A DNA stretch of 16,211 nucleotides from JAADHY01 sp964428935 (GCA_964428935.1 CAYSAG010000099.1:1-16211), one strand, 5' to 3'. Positions 1 through 7,823 are shown, numbered from the stretch's first letter. Made by a program: numbers and translations. The notes: generated by a model from the sequence alone, not told the origin.

Positions 1-943
1 ACAACAGGTCGAGCAGGTTGGCTTGCCGCAGGCGAGCCCGACTCGCCTCGGCCAGACGTTCCTCCAGCACCTTCAGCAGTCGAGCCAGGTCGCCGTCCGG
101 CGGCTCGCCCCGTCGCCGCCGCTGCAATGCCTCAACCGAGTCGACGAAAAAAATTTCCGGCACGTCGAACTCTTCCTGCAACTGCCGACGCCAGTCCTCA
201 CGGACGTCGACGTCTTGGCTGGCGTGCGTTTGCACAAACAACAGCCGTCGTCCTGTCGCGGCCTGCCGAAGCTCGTCCCCCACTCGAGCCGACCGGTACT
301 TCTGCTGCGTGCTCGTGTAAATCAAAACGTCGCAGTAAGGCAGCAACCGACGAAGGCGCTGCAGGTTGGTGGCCCGGTCCGCTTGGAGCCCGTCGCGGCG
401 GGACACTCTGGGGCCGGAAGCCGTCGACGAGCCACCGGTGCTGTCCGGACCAGCCGGCGACTCGGCCGACCGTTCCTCGTTGCCCGACACAGTGCTCTGT
501 TCGCCCTCCTCCGGCGGCCACGACGTGTCTGGGTCCGGACAGTCCAGCAACGCGACGTGCTGAAGCAACGGCGCGTCACTGCGCCGCACCTCCACTTCCT
601 CCAGCGGAAGCCCCAGCGCGCCGACGTCGGTCTTCGTGTGGACCACCAGCACCGGACGCTGCGTCGTCGGCCGCTCGCGGCCCGTCGGCGTGCACTCTTC
701 CCCGACCAACGCGTTGACCAAGGCACTCTTGCCCGTGCCCGTCCCGCCGAACGTGGCGACAACGATTGGAGCGTCCAGCCACTCGGTCCACCGCTCCGCT
801 TGGTCCAGCACGCGCCGCAGCAGAGCCTGGCAGTGCCGCACGGGCCGCCACCCGGTCGGCTGCTCGCTCCACTGGCGCACGTCCTGCAACAGCAGCTCCA
901 GCTCGGTCAACGCGTCCAGCCGACGAATTTCTTGCTCGAACAT
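1..943 (-). CDS. Dynamin-like P-loop GTPase, C-terminus cut by left window edge
   Basis: The minus strand is open for 314 codons from an ATG at 943 and runs off the left edge, so the C-terminus is missing. The N-terminal 55 residues are helical. A Walker A/G1 motif GGTGTGKS lies at residues 66-73 and is followed by SALVNALVG. A G2-like Thr pair is near 93-94 and a G3-like LLDCPDPD at 132-139, resembling the DTPD of its neighbour. About 45 residues of Ser/Gly/Glu-rich low-complexity sequence (roughly 141-188) follow G3, then TSTQQKYRSA near 210-219, matching TQQKYNDA in the upstream gene. The two are therefore paralogues in one minus-strand operon, 100 bp apart. Known for the family: such GTPases work in pairs on membranes. 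The specific role here is unknown. No ATG was seen in frame in the roughly 50 bp upstream that I checked. Confidence 0.85.
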   Translation of the reverse strand, partial: MFEQEIRRLDALTELELLLQDVRQWSEQPTGWRPVRHCQALLRRVLDQAERWTEWLDAPIVVATFGGTGTGKSALVNALVGEECTPTGRERPTTQRPVLVVHTKTDVGALGLPLEEVEVRRSDAPLLQHVALLDCPDPDTSWPPEEGEQSTVSGNEERSAESPAGPDSTGGSSTASGPRVSRRDGLQADRATNLQRLRRLLPYCDVLIYTSTQQKYRSARVGDELRQAATGRRLLFVQTHASQDVDVREDWRRQLQEEFDVPEIFFVDSVEALQRRRRGEPPDGDLARLLKVLEERLAEASRARLRQANLLDLL

Positions 944-976
944 GCCTGGCCTGCGTTTTTCAAAAGGAACGAATTC

Positions 977-992
977 GAGTCCTCGGGGACTC
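977..992. other. Perfect hairpin in the spacer between the two GTPase genes
   Basis: GAGTCC and GGACTC form a perfect 6-bp stem around a TCGG tetraloop in the 100-bp spacer between the two GTPase reading frames. There is no adjacent T-run on the minus strand, so it is not a clear terminator. It could be an mRNA stability or processing element, or chance. Confidence 0.35.
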
Positions 993-1043
993 CGCGAACA
1001 GACGAGTCGTGGGCCGCAACGCAGTCGACGCCGCTCGGACACC

Positions 1044-2918
1044 TCACGCCACCGGCGCCGACCTCACCTCACCAAACAGCCGGTTCAACTCATGCACCGT
1101 CCGCTCGGCCTCGCGGAACGCGTCCGTAGTCGGGACCGTCGCCGCCCGTCGCAGGTCGTCCAGCACGCCGCCGAGCCGCCCGCTTTGCACCAGCTTCAAC
1201 AACCACGCCGCTCGCCGCCTGGCAAACGCTTCGTGCAGCCCACGCACTTTGGCCTCGACGTACCCGACCCCCGCTCCAACCCCGGCGCTGACCGTCGGCT
1301 CGCCGGCCGCCGCCACCACGGCCCCTACGGCCGCCTCGACCAGAACGTGAGCGGCCGAACCCGCCACACTGCCGACGACCGTGTGCCCAACCGGACCCGC
1401 TCCCACCGCAAACAGCCCAACCGAAACCGTCACCCGCGCCGCTGCAGCGACCGAGTCCAACCGCTTGAGCAAGCGAAACTTCTCGGGCGACTGACGACGA
1501 AACTCGTCCAAGGTCTTTGCGACCACGTCGTCCAGTTCGCGGCGCAGGTCGAGCTGCTCGTGCTGTCGAGCCAGTTCCTGCAGCAGTTCGGCCCGAGCGT
1601 CTCCGCCCAACACCGCCGACAACGACTCACGCAACGGCTGGCTGCCGGACCGGTCCAGCCGCTCCAAACGGTCGAACATTCGCTGCAGCACCTGAGCCAT
1701 GGCCTCGCGTTCGCGCCGAGCGTACTCCTGCAACGGGTCCGATCGCCGCACGCCCTTTTGGGTGCTGCGACGGACCACACTGCGAACCACCTCGGCCAAC
1801 CGGTCGTACGCCGCGTGCACTTTGGCCGGCCACCCGTGCCGCTGACTCGCCCACCAACCGCGAACCGCTCGCACCAGCGCCCGGTTGGGGACCGTCGGCC
1901 ACGAGTCCACCAGCATTTGCTCCGGCCGAAGCTCGTCCTCGGCTCTGCGGAACTCGTCGCTCCTCCCACTCAATTCGTCCAAGAACGCCGGCAGACCGTC
2001 GCGCCGGTCCAGCAGACGGCGCAGCGCACCGGTGAGACTGCGCAGCCGAATTTCGTCGAAGTGAAGCCGAGCCAGGTCGGTTCGCAAAGCGTGAGGCTCG
2101 CCGCGGTCGGGCCCGGCGGTGTCGCTCAACCCCGCCCGCGCCTGACACAGCCGGAAAGGAAGCCGGTTCCGCTCGGCCGCCTGTCGGTCGAACGGCACCA
2201 GGTAGACCAGTTCCGGTTGGACGCCGGTCTCGGAGCAAAAGGTCTGCAGCCACCGAGGCCACAGCCGCTCGTCGTCCGGCACGACGCACTGGTTGAAGAC
2301 GACGACGACGGCTTTGTCCTCGCGAGCCGCCTGCCGGAAAAAGCGTTTGACCGCCGCGTCGTTGTACTTCTGCTGGGTCAGCACGGCGACCAGCACGTCG
2401 GAGCACTGCCAAATTCGCTCCGCCCGCTCCCAGTTGACGCGAACGTCGCTGTCAATGTCCGGCGTGTCCAGGACCACCAGCCGCGGCGGTAGCTGCGACG
2501 CGACGTCCCAGAACAGTAAGTCGGTCGAACAGTCCACCGTAGCTTGGTCGGGTGAGGTCCAGCGACGCAGCTCGAAACCGGGAAAGACGTCCTCCAGCCG
2601 GTGAACGTGGTCAAAACCTTCCGGCACCAGACAAACCGGGTGGCGAGTGCCGGAGGCCAACGGACCGGTCGCACTCGCTCGGTAACCGGCCAAGTGGTTG
2701 AACACCACGCTCTTGCCGGTGTTCGTTCCGCCCACTACCGCCACGACCAAGAAGGCGTGCCGACCCGCCTGCGGCAACAGTTTGTTCTCCAACAACCGGT
2801 ACCAGGGCCGAGCGGAAACGGGCAGCAGGTGGAGCAGACGGCAGGCCTCCTCGAGCGACTGCACCGAGTTGTGCAGACGCCGAAGCAAGTCGCCGAATTG
2901 ACGGAACGGGCTACTCAT
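1044..2918 (-). CDS. Dynamin-like GTPase with C-terminal hydrophobic segment
   Basis: This is a 624-residue protein when started at the ATG at 2918, which has AGAGGG just upstream. An upstream in-frame start at 2951 would add 11 residues and lacks that support. Walker A GGTNTGKS is at 63-70, preceded by the hydrophobic strand FLVVAVV. G3 is LVVLDTPDID at 147-156. A possible degenerate G4, VVVVFNQC, is at 204-211. Long charged helices span about 280-480. A Gly/Ala/Val-rich hydrophobic stretch at about 488-552 could insert into a membrane, as the paddle or hairpin of bacterial dynamin-like proteins does. The order of G domain, helical stalk and hydrophobic patch supports the dynamin superfamily. 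It is the first gene of a two-gene unit with the related GTPase downstream. The cellular role (membrane remodelling, envelope maintenance, stress) is inference. Confidence 0.85.
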   Translation of the reverse strand: MSSPFRQFGDLLRRLHNSVQSLEEACRLLHLLPVSARPWYRLLENKLLPQAGRHAFLVVAVVGGTNTGKSVVFNHLAGYRASATGPLASGTRHPVCLVPEGFDHVHRLEDVFPGFELRRWTSPDQATVDCSTDLLFWDVASQLPPRLVVLDTPDIDSDVRVNWERAERIWQCSDVLVAVLTQQKYNDAAVKRFFRQAAREDKAVVVVFNQCVVPDDERLWPRWLQTFCSETGVQPELVYLVPFDRQAAERNRLPFRLCQARAGLSDTAGPDRGEPHALRTDLARLHFDEIRLRSLTGALRRLLDRRDGLPAFLDELSGRSDEFRRAEDELRPEQMLVDSWPTVPNRALVRAVRGWWASQRHGWPAKVHAAYDRLAEVVRSVVRRSTQKGVRRSDPLQEYARREREAMAQVLQRMFDRLERLDRSGSQPLRESLSAVLGGDARAELLQELARQHEQLDLRRELDDVVAKTLDEFRRQSPEKFRLLKRLDSVAAAARVTVSVGLFAVGAGPVGHTVVGSVAGSAAHVLVEAAVGAVVAAAGEPTVSAGVGAGVGYVEAKVRGLHEAFARRRAAWLLKLVQSGRLGGVLDDLRRAATVPTTDAFREAERTVHELNRLFGEVRSAPVA

Positions 2919-3317
2919 GACACCCTCTTCGCGGCCAGCCGGCACGAACACTTGCCGGCCACAGCCGGCCTCGAGCTACGGCGGAAAAATCGCTCGCCAA
3001 AGCCGCTAGACGCCGCAGGCCCTCCAAATCCTACGCATTTTATCGACACAACCCGGCCTGTGTCGCCACGCCGAGTCCTCTGCTCTGGCCGCGCCCGGCT
3101 CGGGCCGAACCGTTCGGGCTGGAGCCGGGCGGCTCGCGGCGTCGAAAAAGTAACGCAGTGCCGCGTTCGAACGCCGGAAGAGGCACGCAGTTCGAGCCGT
3201 GGAAGCAACCGGTGCACACGGGCGGCGCAGGGCCGAACGGCGTCGCGAACACTCGCCGAGCGAAGCCGGCTGCGCGAGCGACTTCAGCCGACGTCGCGGT
3301 TCGCTGGCCCGGAGACC
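2919..3317. other. Gene-free stretch between GTPase operon and tRNA
   Basis: No reading frame here has coding character. Overlapping frames of about 100 residues on both strands are rich in Arg/Pro/Ser and lack domains or start signals. The stretch presumably holds the promoter of the minus-strand GTPase operon. Confidence 0.5.
3037..3066 (-). promoter_or_regulatory. Weak candidate sigma-70 promoter for GTPase operon
   Basis: Read on the minus strand, GCGACA (3066-3061) and TAAAAT (3042-3037) are separated by 18 bp, about 120 bp upstream of the ATG at 2918. The -35 matches the consensus at four of six positions and the -10 at five of six. It is the only AT-rich patch in the stretch, but the call is weak. 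Confidence 0.25.
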
Positions 3318-3346
3318 TTGCCACCTCGACGCTGCTCGGCGAGAAT
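3318..3346 (+). promoter_or_regulatory. Candidate sigma-70 promoter of tRNA-Val
   Basis: TTGCCA (3318-3323) and GAGAAT (3341-3346) are separated by exactly 17 bp. This predicts a transcript starting near 3353, about 27 nt before the mature tRNA 5' end. The -35 matches at five of six positions and the -10 at four of six. Position and spacing favour it. Confidence 0.45.
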
Positions 3347-3379
3347 CAGAAGCAACACGAAACCGAAAACGAAGACGCC

Positions 3380-3453
3380 GGGCGATTAGCTCAGCTGGCT
3401 AGAGCGCTTCCCTTACAAGGAAGAGGTCACAGGTTCGAGTCCTGTATCGCCCA
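3380..3453 (+). tRNA. tRNA-Val (anticodon TAC)
   Basis: A full cloverleaf is visible. The acceptor stem GGGCGAT pairs perfectly with ATCGCCC. The D stem is GCTC/GAGC. The anticodon stem is CTTCC/GGAAG with loop CTTACAA, giving anticodon TAC (reads GUA and probably other valine codons). The variable loop is AGGTC. The T stem ACAGG/CCTGT has loop TTCGAGT. The discriminator is A. The 3' CCA is not encoded (the next bases are CTC), so it must be added after transcription. It stands alone, with its own promoter-like and terminator-like elements. Confidence 0.97.
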
Positions 3454-3479
3454 CTCAGAATCGCCCACGCGGTGCAAGA

Positions 3480-3510
3480 GCCCCGACAGTCTCGCGACTG
3501 CGGGGCCTTT
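3480..3510 (+). terminator. Rho-independent terminator after tRNA-Val
   Basis: GCCCCG (3480-3485) pairs with CGGGGC (3501-3506). An inner stem CAGTC/GACTG sits inside it, separated by one bulged A, and the stem is followed by a T-rich CTTTCTCGTT. It begins 26 nt after the tRNA 3' end, consistent with ending that transcript. Confidence 0.65.
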
Positions 3511-3782
3511 CTCGTTCAGCGTGTCGGGGCCCGGAGGAGGAGTGGGTTTGGTGAGGTGAGCCGGTGGGGGAGGAATCGGGTTGGAGAGACACACGTGGGG
3601 CCCATGTTTACACCGCGCCGGGCCGGAGACGGCAATCCACGCCAGACCAAGCCGCACGTGAAGTTCCGTTGCTCCTCGAGTGCCACTGCGCGTCGACTCT
3701 CCGCCAAGTCCAGTTGCCGTCCCAGCACCTTTCGGTTCACCACCTCCGGACGAACGGACGGTTCCGCCAGTCCATCGGTGCC

Positions 3783-4103
3783 TCAAGCCGCCAATGGTAC
3801 AGCCCAGTCAGGCGGAGCAAGCACGTCGTCGCCTCGGTCGAACTCCACGCCGTCCAGCCAGCGGGCTCTGCACGTGTCCGAGAAGGCCAGCCTCGGCGCG
3901 GTCGGACGGCCGTGCGCTTCGGCCTGCTCGAACAAGAATCGAGCGAACCGCTCGCTCGCCGCGTACCGCTTCCGCCGTCCCACCAAACGCAACAGCTTGT
4001 GCTGCAGCTGCTGGCCCTGCTTGTTCAGTCCGAGCTGAGGTGTCGGCTGTCGACATGAGTCTTCTGCCAGCCGATTCGGGGCAGAGGTGCGACTGCCGGG
4101 CAC
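3783..4103 (-). CDS. Small hypothetical protein or decayed gene remnant
   Basis: I do not recognise this frame. From about 4029 to the TGA at 3783 nearly every third codon position is G or C (for example AACAAGCAGGGCCAGCAG), which looks coding in this genome. The encoded segment is basic then acidic, with KRYAASERFARFLFEQ and a C-terminus DWAVPLAA. Codons between the GTG at 4103 and 4030 lack that bias, so the true start is unclear. The same frame continues past the TGA for about 50 more codons of protein-like sequence (VLGRQLDLAESRRAVALEEQ) to about 3640 before losing coding character. This could be a small gene, a gene with an internal stop, or two small genes. No partner or pathway is evident. 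Confidence 0.3.
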   Translation of the reverse strand: MPGSRTSAPNRLAEDSCRQPTPQLGLNKQGQQLQHKLLRLVGRRKRYAASERFARFLFEQAEAHGRPTAPRLAFSDTCRARWLDGVEFDRGDDVLAPPDWAVPLAA

Positions 4104-4659
4104 GCTTCGACGCGGAAGCCCGCAACAAGCCGCAATTCGTTCAGCCCGTCCGCTTCCGCTTCCACCGGTTGACCGGTGTGGTTGGGGCGTCGGAAAATGG
4201 CGGTGGGCGCTGTCGTGGCGTGGAGGGGGCGAGTGGGTGAGCGGCGGGACGGGCGGACGAATTTCGTCCCCTCTGGCACGGCTTGTGCACGAAGTTGAGC
4301 GGGAGTTGGCCAGAGTTTGCTACTCAGGCCAAACTGGTCGCCCTGGCCAGAGGTGTTGCCGAAGCGTGAGCAACGCGTGGCCGAAGACGACGGCAGGGGG
4401 CCGGCCCCGGCGCGGTCTGCCTCGGCACGGCCTTGACTCCGCCGCGGTGCGCCCTGCACGTTGTCGTGGGTCTCGACTACGCGGAGCGAGCCGCGTCGGC
4501 GAGCTGATTCGCCAGTTTGTGCTGCGTCCTGCGTTGCCGCCCGTTTTGAGCACACCAGACGGCCGAGGGCCGAGACCGGGTCGTCGGCGTTGGGACCGCC
4601 GGTTGGAACGCGGTTGCGGCAGAGACGCGGGCAAAGGGCGAAAGCGGGGCGGGAGCGGA
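4104..4659. other. Gene-free leader region upstream of the histidine kinase
   Basis: No frame on either strand has coding character. The stretch holds a sigma-54-type element at 4274-4289 and, downstream, an inverted repeat TTGGCC (4306-4311)/GGCCAA (4327-4332) and a direct repeat TGGCCAGAG (4307 and 4344). If the sigma-54 element is used, the kinase mRNA has a leader of about 360 nt. Confidence 0.4.
4274..4289 (+). promoter_or_regulatory. Sigma-54-type -24/-12 promoter upstream of the kinase operon
   Basis: TGGCACGGCTTGTGCA matches the RpoN consensus TGGCAC-N5-TTGC at nine of ten positions (only the first T of TTGC is G), with the required spacing between GG (4275-4276) and GC (4287-4288). 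It also has the preceding C and the G after TGGCAC that are often seen. It lies 371 bp before the kinase ATG and faces it. No palindrome like those at 7805 and 8038 was found upstream of it. Confidence 0.5.
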
Positions 4660-6288
4660 ATGAAGCGGACAGGTCTTCGAGCGAGCATTCGGTTTCGACT
4701 GCTGTTGTCGCTGGCCTTGCTGCTGGTGCTGCACCAGGTGCTGGTCGTCTGGATTCTGGCGTCCACCGAGCACGCCTTGGTGTTGTCCGAGGCGGCGACG
4801 GACACTCTGCGGCTGGCCGACGCCGTGCGTCGGAGCACCCGTCATGCCATGCTGGAAGGTCACCGCGAACACGTGTACCGAATGATTCGCGACATCGGTC
4901 TGCAGCCGGGCATTGAGCACATTCGGGTCTTCAACAAGCGAGGGGTCGTCATTTACTCGGCCAACGAGAGCGAAGTGGGCCGCGTGGTGGACCGTCAGGC
5001 CGAGGCGTGCTACCAGTGCCACGAGACCGGCCAGCCGCTGCAACACCTCGACACCGACGAACGGACTCGCATTTTCCAGTCTTCCAACGGGCACCGGGTG
5101 TTGGCGGGAATTGCGGTCGTCTACAATGAGCCGGCCTGTTGGACGGCCGCGTGTCACGCTCACCGCCCCGACCAGAAAGTGCTCGGCGTGTTCGACATTG
5201 GCGTGTCCCTGCAGCACGCAGACGAGTTGATTGCTCGGTCGTTCCGCAAGCTCCTCCTTTTCGGCCTCGGCTCCGCACTTCTCATTTGCGTCTGCGTCGG
5301 CCTGTTGGTGCAGCGGTACGTCGGAGTGCCCGTTCGCGACCTCCTTCAGTGCACGCGTAGTCTGGCCGAAGGGCGGTTCGATTGCCGCGTTCCTGCGCTG
5401 CGTCAGGACGAGTTTGGCGAGCTGGCAGAGGCGTTCAACCGCATGACCGAGGAGGTCCAGAACGCTCGGCAGGTCCTGAAGGACTGGGCCGACTCGCTGG
5501 CTCGCGAAGTGGAGAAGAAGACCGACGAGCTACGGGCCGCCCACGAACAGCTCCTGCGGTCCGAAAAGCTTTCGTCCGTCGGTCTGCTAGCCGCTGGCGT
5601 GGCTCACGAGCTGAACAGCCCGCTCATGGGCATTCTGACCTTCGCTCACATGCTGGCCAAGCGGCTGCCGGAAGGAAGTCCGGAGCGGGCGGACGTGGAG
5701 GTCATTGCCGCTCAGGCCGACCGCTGCTCACAAATCATTCGCCAATTGTTGGACTTCGCTCGGGGAACACCCTCCGCCCCCCGCCCCATTGACGTTCACC
5801 AAGTCCTTGACCAGTCGCTGAACCTGGTGACGCACTTGGCCATTTTCCGGAACATTGAAGTGAGGAAAGACTACGCCGACCAATTGCCTTTGTTGACGGC
5901 CGACCCGAACCAGTTGGAGCAGGTTTTCGTCAACTTGCTGATGAATGCGGCCGAGGCCATGCCGCAAGGCGGCACGCTGACGGTGCGGACGCGGCTCCGC
6001 AAAGGAAAGGGCGGCGCAGCAAGACCCGCGACCGACGTCCTCGAAATTTCGTTCCACGACACCGGCGTCGGCATTCCTCCGGAAATGATTCACAAGATTT
6101 TCGACCCCTTTTTCACCTCGAAGCAGGTCGGCAAAGGAACCGGCCTGGGGTTGGCCGTCTCGCACGGGATTGTCGAGCGGCACGGTGGTACCATTGAAGT
6201 CGAGAGCACGCCCGGAGGCGGAACCACCTTCACCGTGGTCCTGCCCTTGACGCCCCCCGGCGACCAACCAAAGGCCGAAGGTGGCTAA
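4660..6288 (+). CDS. Membrane histidine kinase with periplasmic haem c sensor domain
   Basis: This is a 542-residue sensor kinase. Transmembrane helix 1 is at about 12-34 and helix 2 at about 198-217, with a periplasmic domain of about 160 residues between. That domain carries CYQCH (C117, C120, H121), a classical CXXCH haem c motif, and CWTAACH (C160, C165, H166), a CX4CH variant. HAMP (about 218-270) and a coiled coil follow. The HisKA H-box is GVAHELNSP with H316. The ATPase domain has the N-box around N429, DTGVG at 467-471 and GKGTGLGLA at 491-499, so catalysis should be intact. The ATG at 4660 has a GGGAG upstream and directly precedes an amphipathic N-terminus. It ends 2 bp before the response regulator, its obvious partner. 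Family knowledge: such kinases respond to periplasmic redox state, oxygen, NO or electron-acceptor availability. The actual signal here is unknown. Confidence 0.95.
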   Translation: MKRTGLRASIRFRLLLSLALLLVLHQVLVVWILASTEHALVLSEAATDTLRLADAVRRSTRHAMLEGHREHVYRMIRDIGLQPGIEHIRVFNKRGVVIYSANESEVGRVVDRQAEACYQCHETGQPLQHLDTDERTRIFQSSNGHRVLAGIAVVYNEPACWTAACHAHRPDQKVLGVFDIGVSLQHADELIARSFRKLLLFGLGSALLICVCVGLLVQRYVGVPVRDLLQCTRSLAEGRFDCRVPALRQDEFGELAEAFNRMTEEVQNARQVLKDWADSLAREVEKKTDELRAAHEQLLRSEKLSSVGLLAAGVAHELNSPLMGILTFAHMLAKRLPEGSPERADVEVIAAQADRCSQIIRQLLDFARGTPSAPRPIDVHQVLDQSLNLVTHLAIFRNIEVRKDYADQLPLLTADPNQLEQVFVNLLMNAAEAMPQGGTLTVRTRLRKGKGGAARPATDVLEISFHDTGVGIPPEMIHKIFDPFFTSKQVGKGTGLGLAVSHGIVERHGGTIEVESTPGGGTTFTVVLPLTPPGDQPKAEGG

Positions 6289-6290
6289 CC

Positions 6291-7772
6291 ATGGCTGACG
6301 TGCGAATCCTAGTCGTCGACGACGAGGAAATTGTTTGCCGCAGTTGCGTGAACGTGCTGACCAGTGAAGGCTACCGAGTCGACTGGACCGTTCGTCCGCG
6401 GGAGGGTCTGAATCTGGTCGCCCAGCAACCGTACGACGTCATTTTGCTGGACCTGCGAATGCCCGAAATCGACGGCCTGGAGCTGCTGCGGCGGGTCAAG
6501 GAAATTTGCCCCGACTGCCAAGTGGTCATGATGACCGGTTACGCCGACGTGGCCACCGCGGTCGAAGCCATGAAGTTGGGGGCCTTCGACTACGTTCCCA
6601 AACCGATCACCCCCGACCAGTTGGCGGTCATTGTGGGCCGGGCGTTGGAGACACGCGACCTGGTTTCGGAGAACCGGTACCTGCGTCGCGAGCTGCAGGC
6701 CAAGTACCGGTTCGAAAACATTGTGGGCGAAAGTCCGGCCATGCAGGCGGTGTACGAGCTGGTCGCCCGAGTGGCTCCAACGCAGGCCACCGTCCTGATT
6801 CAAGGCGAAAGCGGGACGGGCAAGGAACTGATTGCTCGAGCCATTCACTACAACAGCCCGCGCAAGGACCGCCGGTTCGTGGCCGTCAACTGCGCGGCTT
6901 TGCAGGACAACTTGTTGGAGAGCGAGCTGTTTGGGCACGTTCGAGGGGCGTTCACGGGAGCCGTCACGGCTCGAAAGGGACTGTTCGAAGTGGCCGACGG
7001 CGGAACGCTGTTCCTGGACGAAATTGCCGAGACGTCTTTCTCGTTGCAGAGCAAGTTGCTTCGGGTCTTGCAAGAGCGGGTCTACACGCCGGTGGGCAGT
7101 ACGGAAGAGCGACGCACGGACGTCCGACTGATTGCCGCCAGCAACAAGGACCTGTCGGCGCTGGTCTCCACCGGCCGTTTTCGCGAGGACCTGTTCTACC
7201 GGCTGAACATTGTCACCATTCACGTGCCGCCGCTGCGAGAGCGTCGGGAAGACATTCCCGCGCTGGCCTTGCACTTCCTGCAGAAGTACCGAAACGAGTC
7301 GCGAGTCCGTGTCACCGACATTGCTCCCGAAGCCATGGCCTTGCTGGTCGACTACGACTGGCCCGGCAACGTGCGGCAGTTGGAAAACGTCATTCGACGC
7401 TGCCTCATTCTGGCTCAGTCGCCCACCATTGGTCCGGACGTGTTGCCTCCAGAGCTGAAACCGGCCGTCGCTCCCGCCCTGCCCTGCACGGTCCCTCGGA
7501 CGGCCGAAGAGTTGAAACGTCACAAGAAGTGGCTGCGAAGCAAGGCGGTCGAGGAGGTCGAGCGGCAGTTCGTCCTGGAAGCTCTTCGACGAAACAACGG
7601 CGTCGTCTCGCGGGCCGCTCGCGACGTCGGCATGCAACGCCCCAACTTCCAGGCACTCATGAGGAAGTACGGCATTCGCGCCCAGCAATTCGCGACGCTC
7701 GAGCCGGCGGACGGCAGTGCTGTCGACGAGCCCTCACAGCCTCGGCGGCCGGACCAGCCCGACGCGGAGTGA
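6291..7772 (+). CDS. NtrC-family sigma-54-dependent response regulator
   Basis: This is a complete 493-residue enhancer-binding protein. The receiver domain (1-120) has the acidic pair D10/D11, phosphoacceptor D54 in LLDLRMPEIDG, and K104. The AAA+ domain has Walker A GESGTGKE (172-179), the sigma-54-contacting GAFTGA loop (219-224), Walker B GGTLFLDE (237-244) and the YDWPGNVRQLENV signature near 355-367. A Fis-type helix-turn-helix follows (about 425-462: FVLEALRRNNGVVSRAARDVG). The C-terminal tail of about 30 residues is polar. It follows the kinase by 2 bp, so the two are translated from one mRNA and form a two-component pair. Phosphorylation at D54 should relieve inhibition and allow ATP-driven opening of sigma-54 promoters. 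Likely targets are the palindromes and -24/-12 element just downstream (inference). Confidence 0.97.
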   Translation: MADVRILVVDDEEIVCRSCVNVLTSEGYRVDWTVRPREGLNLVAQQPYDVILLDLRMPEIDGLELLRRVKEICPDCQVVMMTGYADVATAVEAMKLGAFDYVPKPITPDQLAVIVGRALETRDLVSENRYLRRELQAKYRFENIVGESPAMQAVYELVARVAPTQATVLIQGESGTGKELIARAIHYNSPRKDRRFVAVNCAALQDNLLESELFGHVRGAFTGAVTARKGLFEVADGGTLFLDEIAETSFSLQSKLLRVLQERVYTPVGSTEERRTDVRLIAASNKDLSALVSTGRFREDLFYRLNIVTIHVPPLRERREDIPALALHFLQKYRNESRVRVTDIAPEAMALLVDYDWPGNVRQLENVIRRCLILAQSPTIGPDVLPPELKPAVAPALPCTVPRTAEELKRHKKWLRSKAVEEVERQFVLEALRRNNGVVSRAARDVGMQRPNFQALMRKYGIRAQQFATLEPADGSAVDEPSQPRRPDQPDAE

Positions 7773-7804
7773 CAGCAGCCCCACTTTCCGCCGCCGCGTC
7801 GGGG

Positions 7805-7823
7805 TGCATGTCGCAGACATGCA
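7805..7823. promoter_or_regulatory. Palindromic operator 1 (candidate NtrC-type enhancer site)
   Basis: TGCATGTCGCAGACATGCA has perfect 8-bp arms (TGCATGTC/GACATGCA) around GCA. It shares TGCATG-N7-CATGCA, with identical spacing, with the second site at 8038-8056. It lies 33 bp after the regulator stop codon, about 440 bp upstream of the sigma-54 element at 8248. Confidence 0.6.

Noticed and set aside
636..2492. 618-residue plus-strand open frame opposite the GTPase genes
   Set aside because: It spans two minus-strand genes with clear P-loops, is rich in Arg/Pro/Gln with no domain, and is the antisense shadow expected in GC-rich coding DNA.
3593..3607. Imperfect palindrome ACGTGGGGCCCATGT as an operator
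   Set aside because: Single copy, one arm mismatch, and no promoter or gene start nearby that it could control.
4306..4360. Two further TGGC...TTGC pairs as sigma-54 promoters
   Set aside because: GG-to-GC spacing is one base short in one (4307) and one base long in the other (4344). This spacing is strict for RpoN.
6309..7688. 459-residue minus-strand open frame opposite the response regulator
   Set aside because: The plus-strand frame has every NtrC-family motif. The antisense frame has none.
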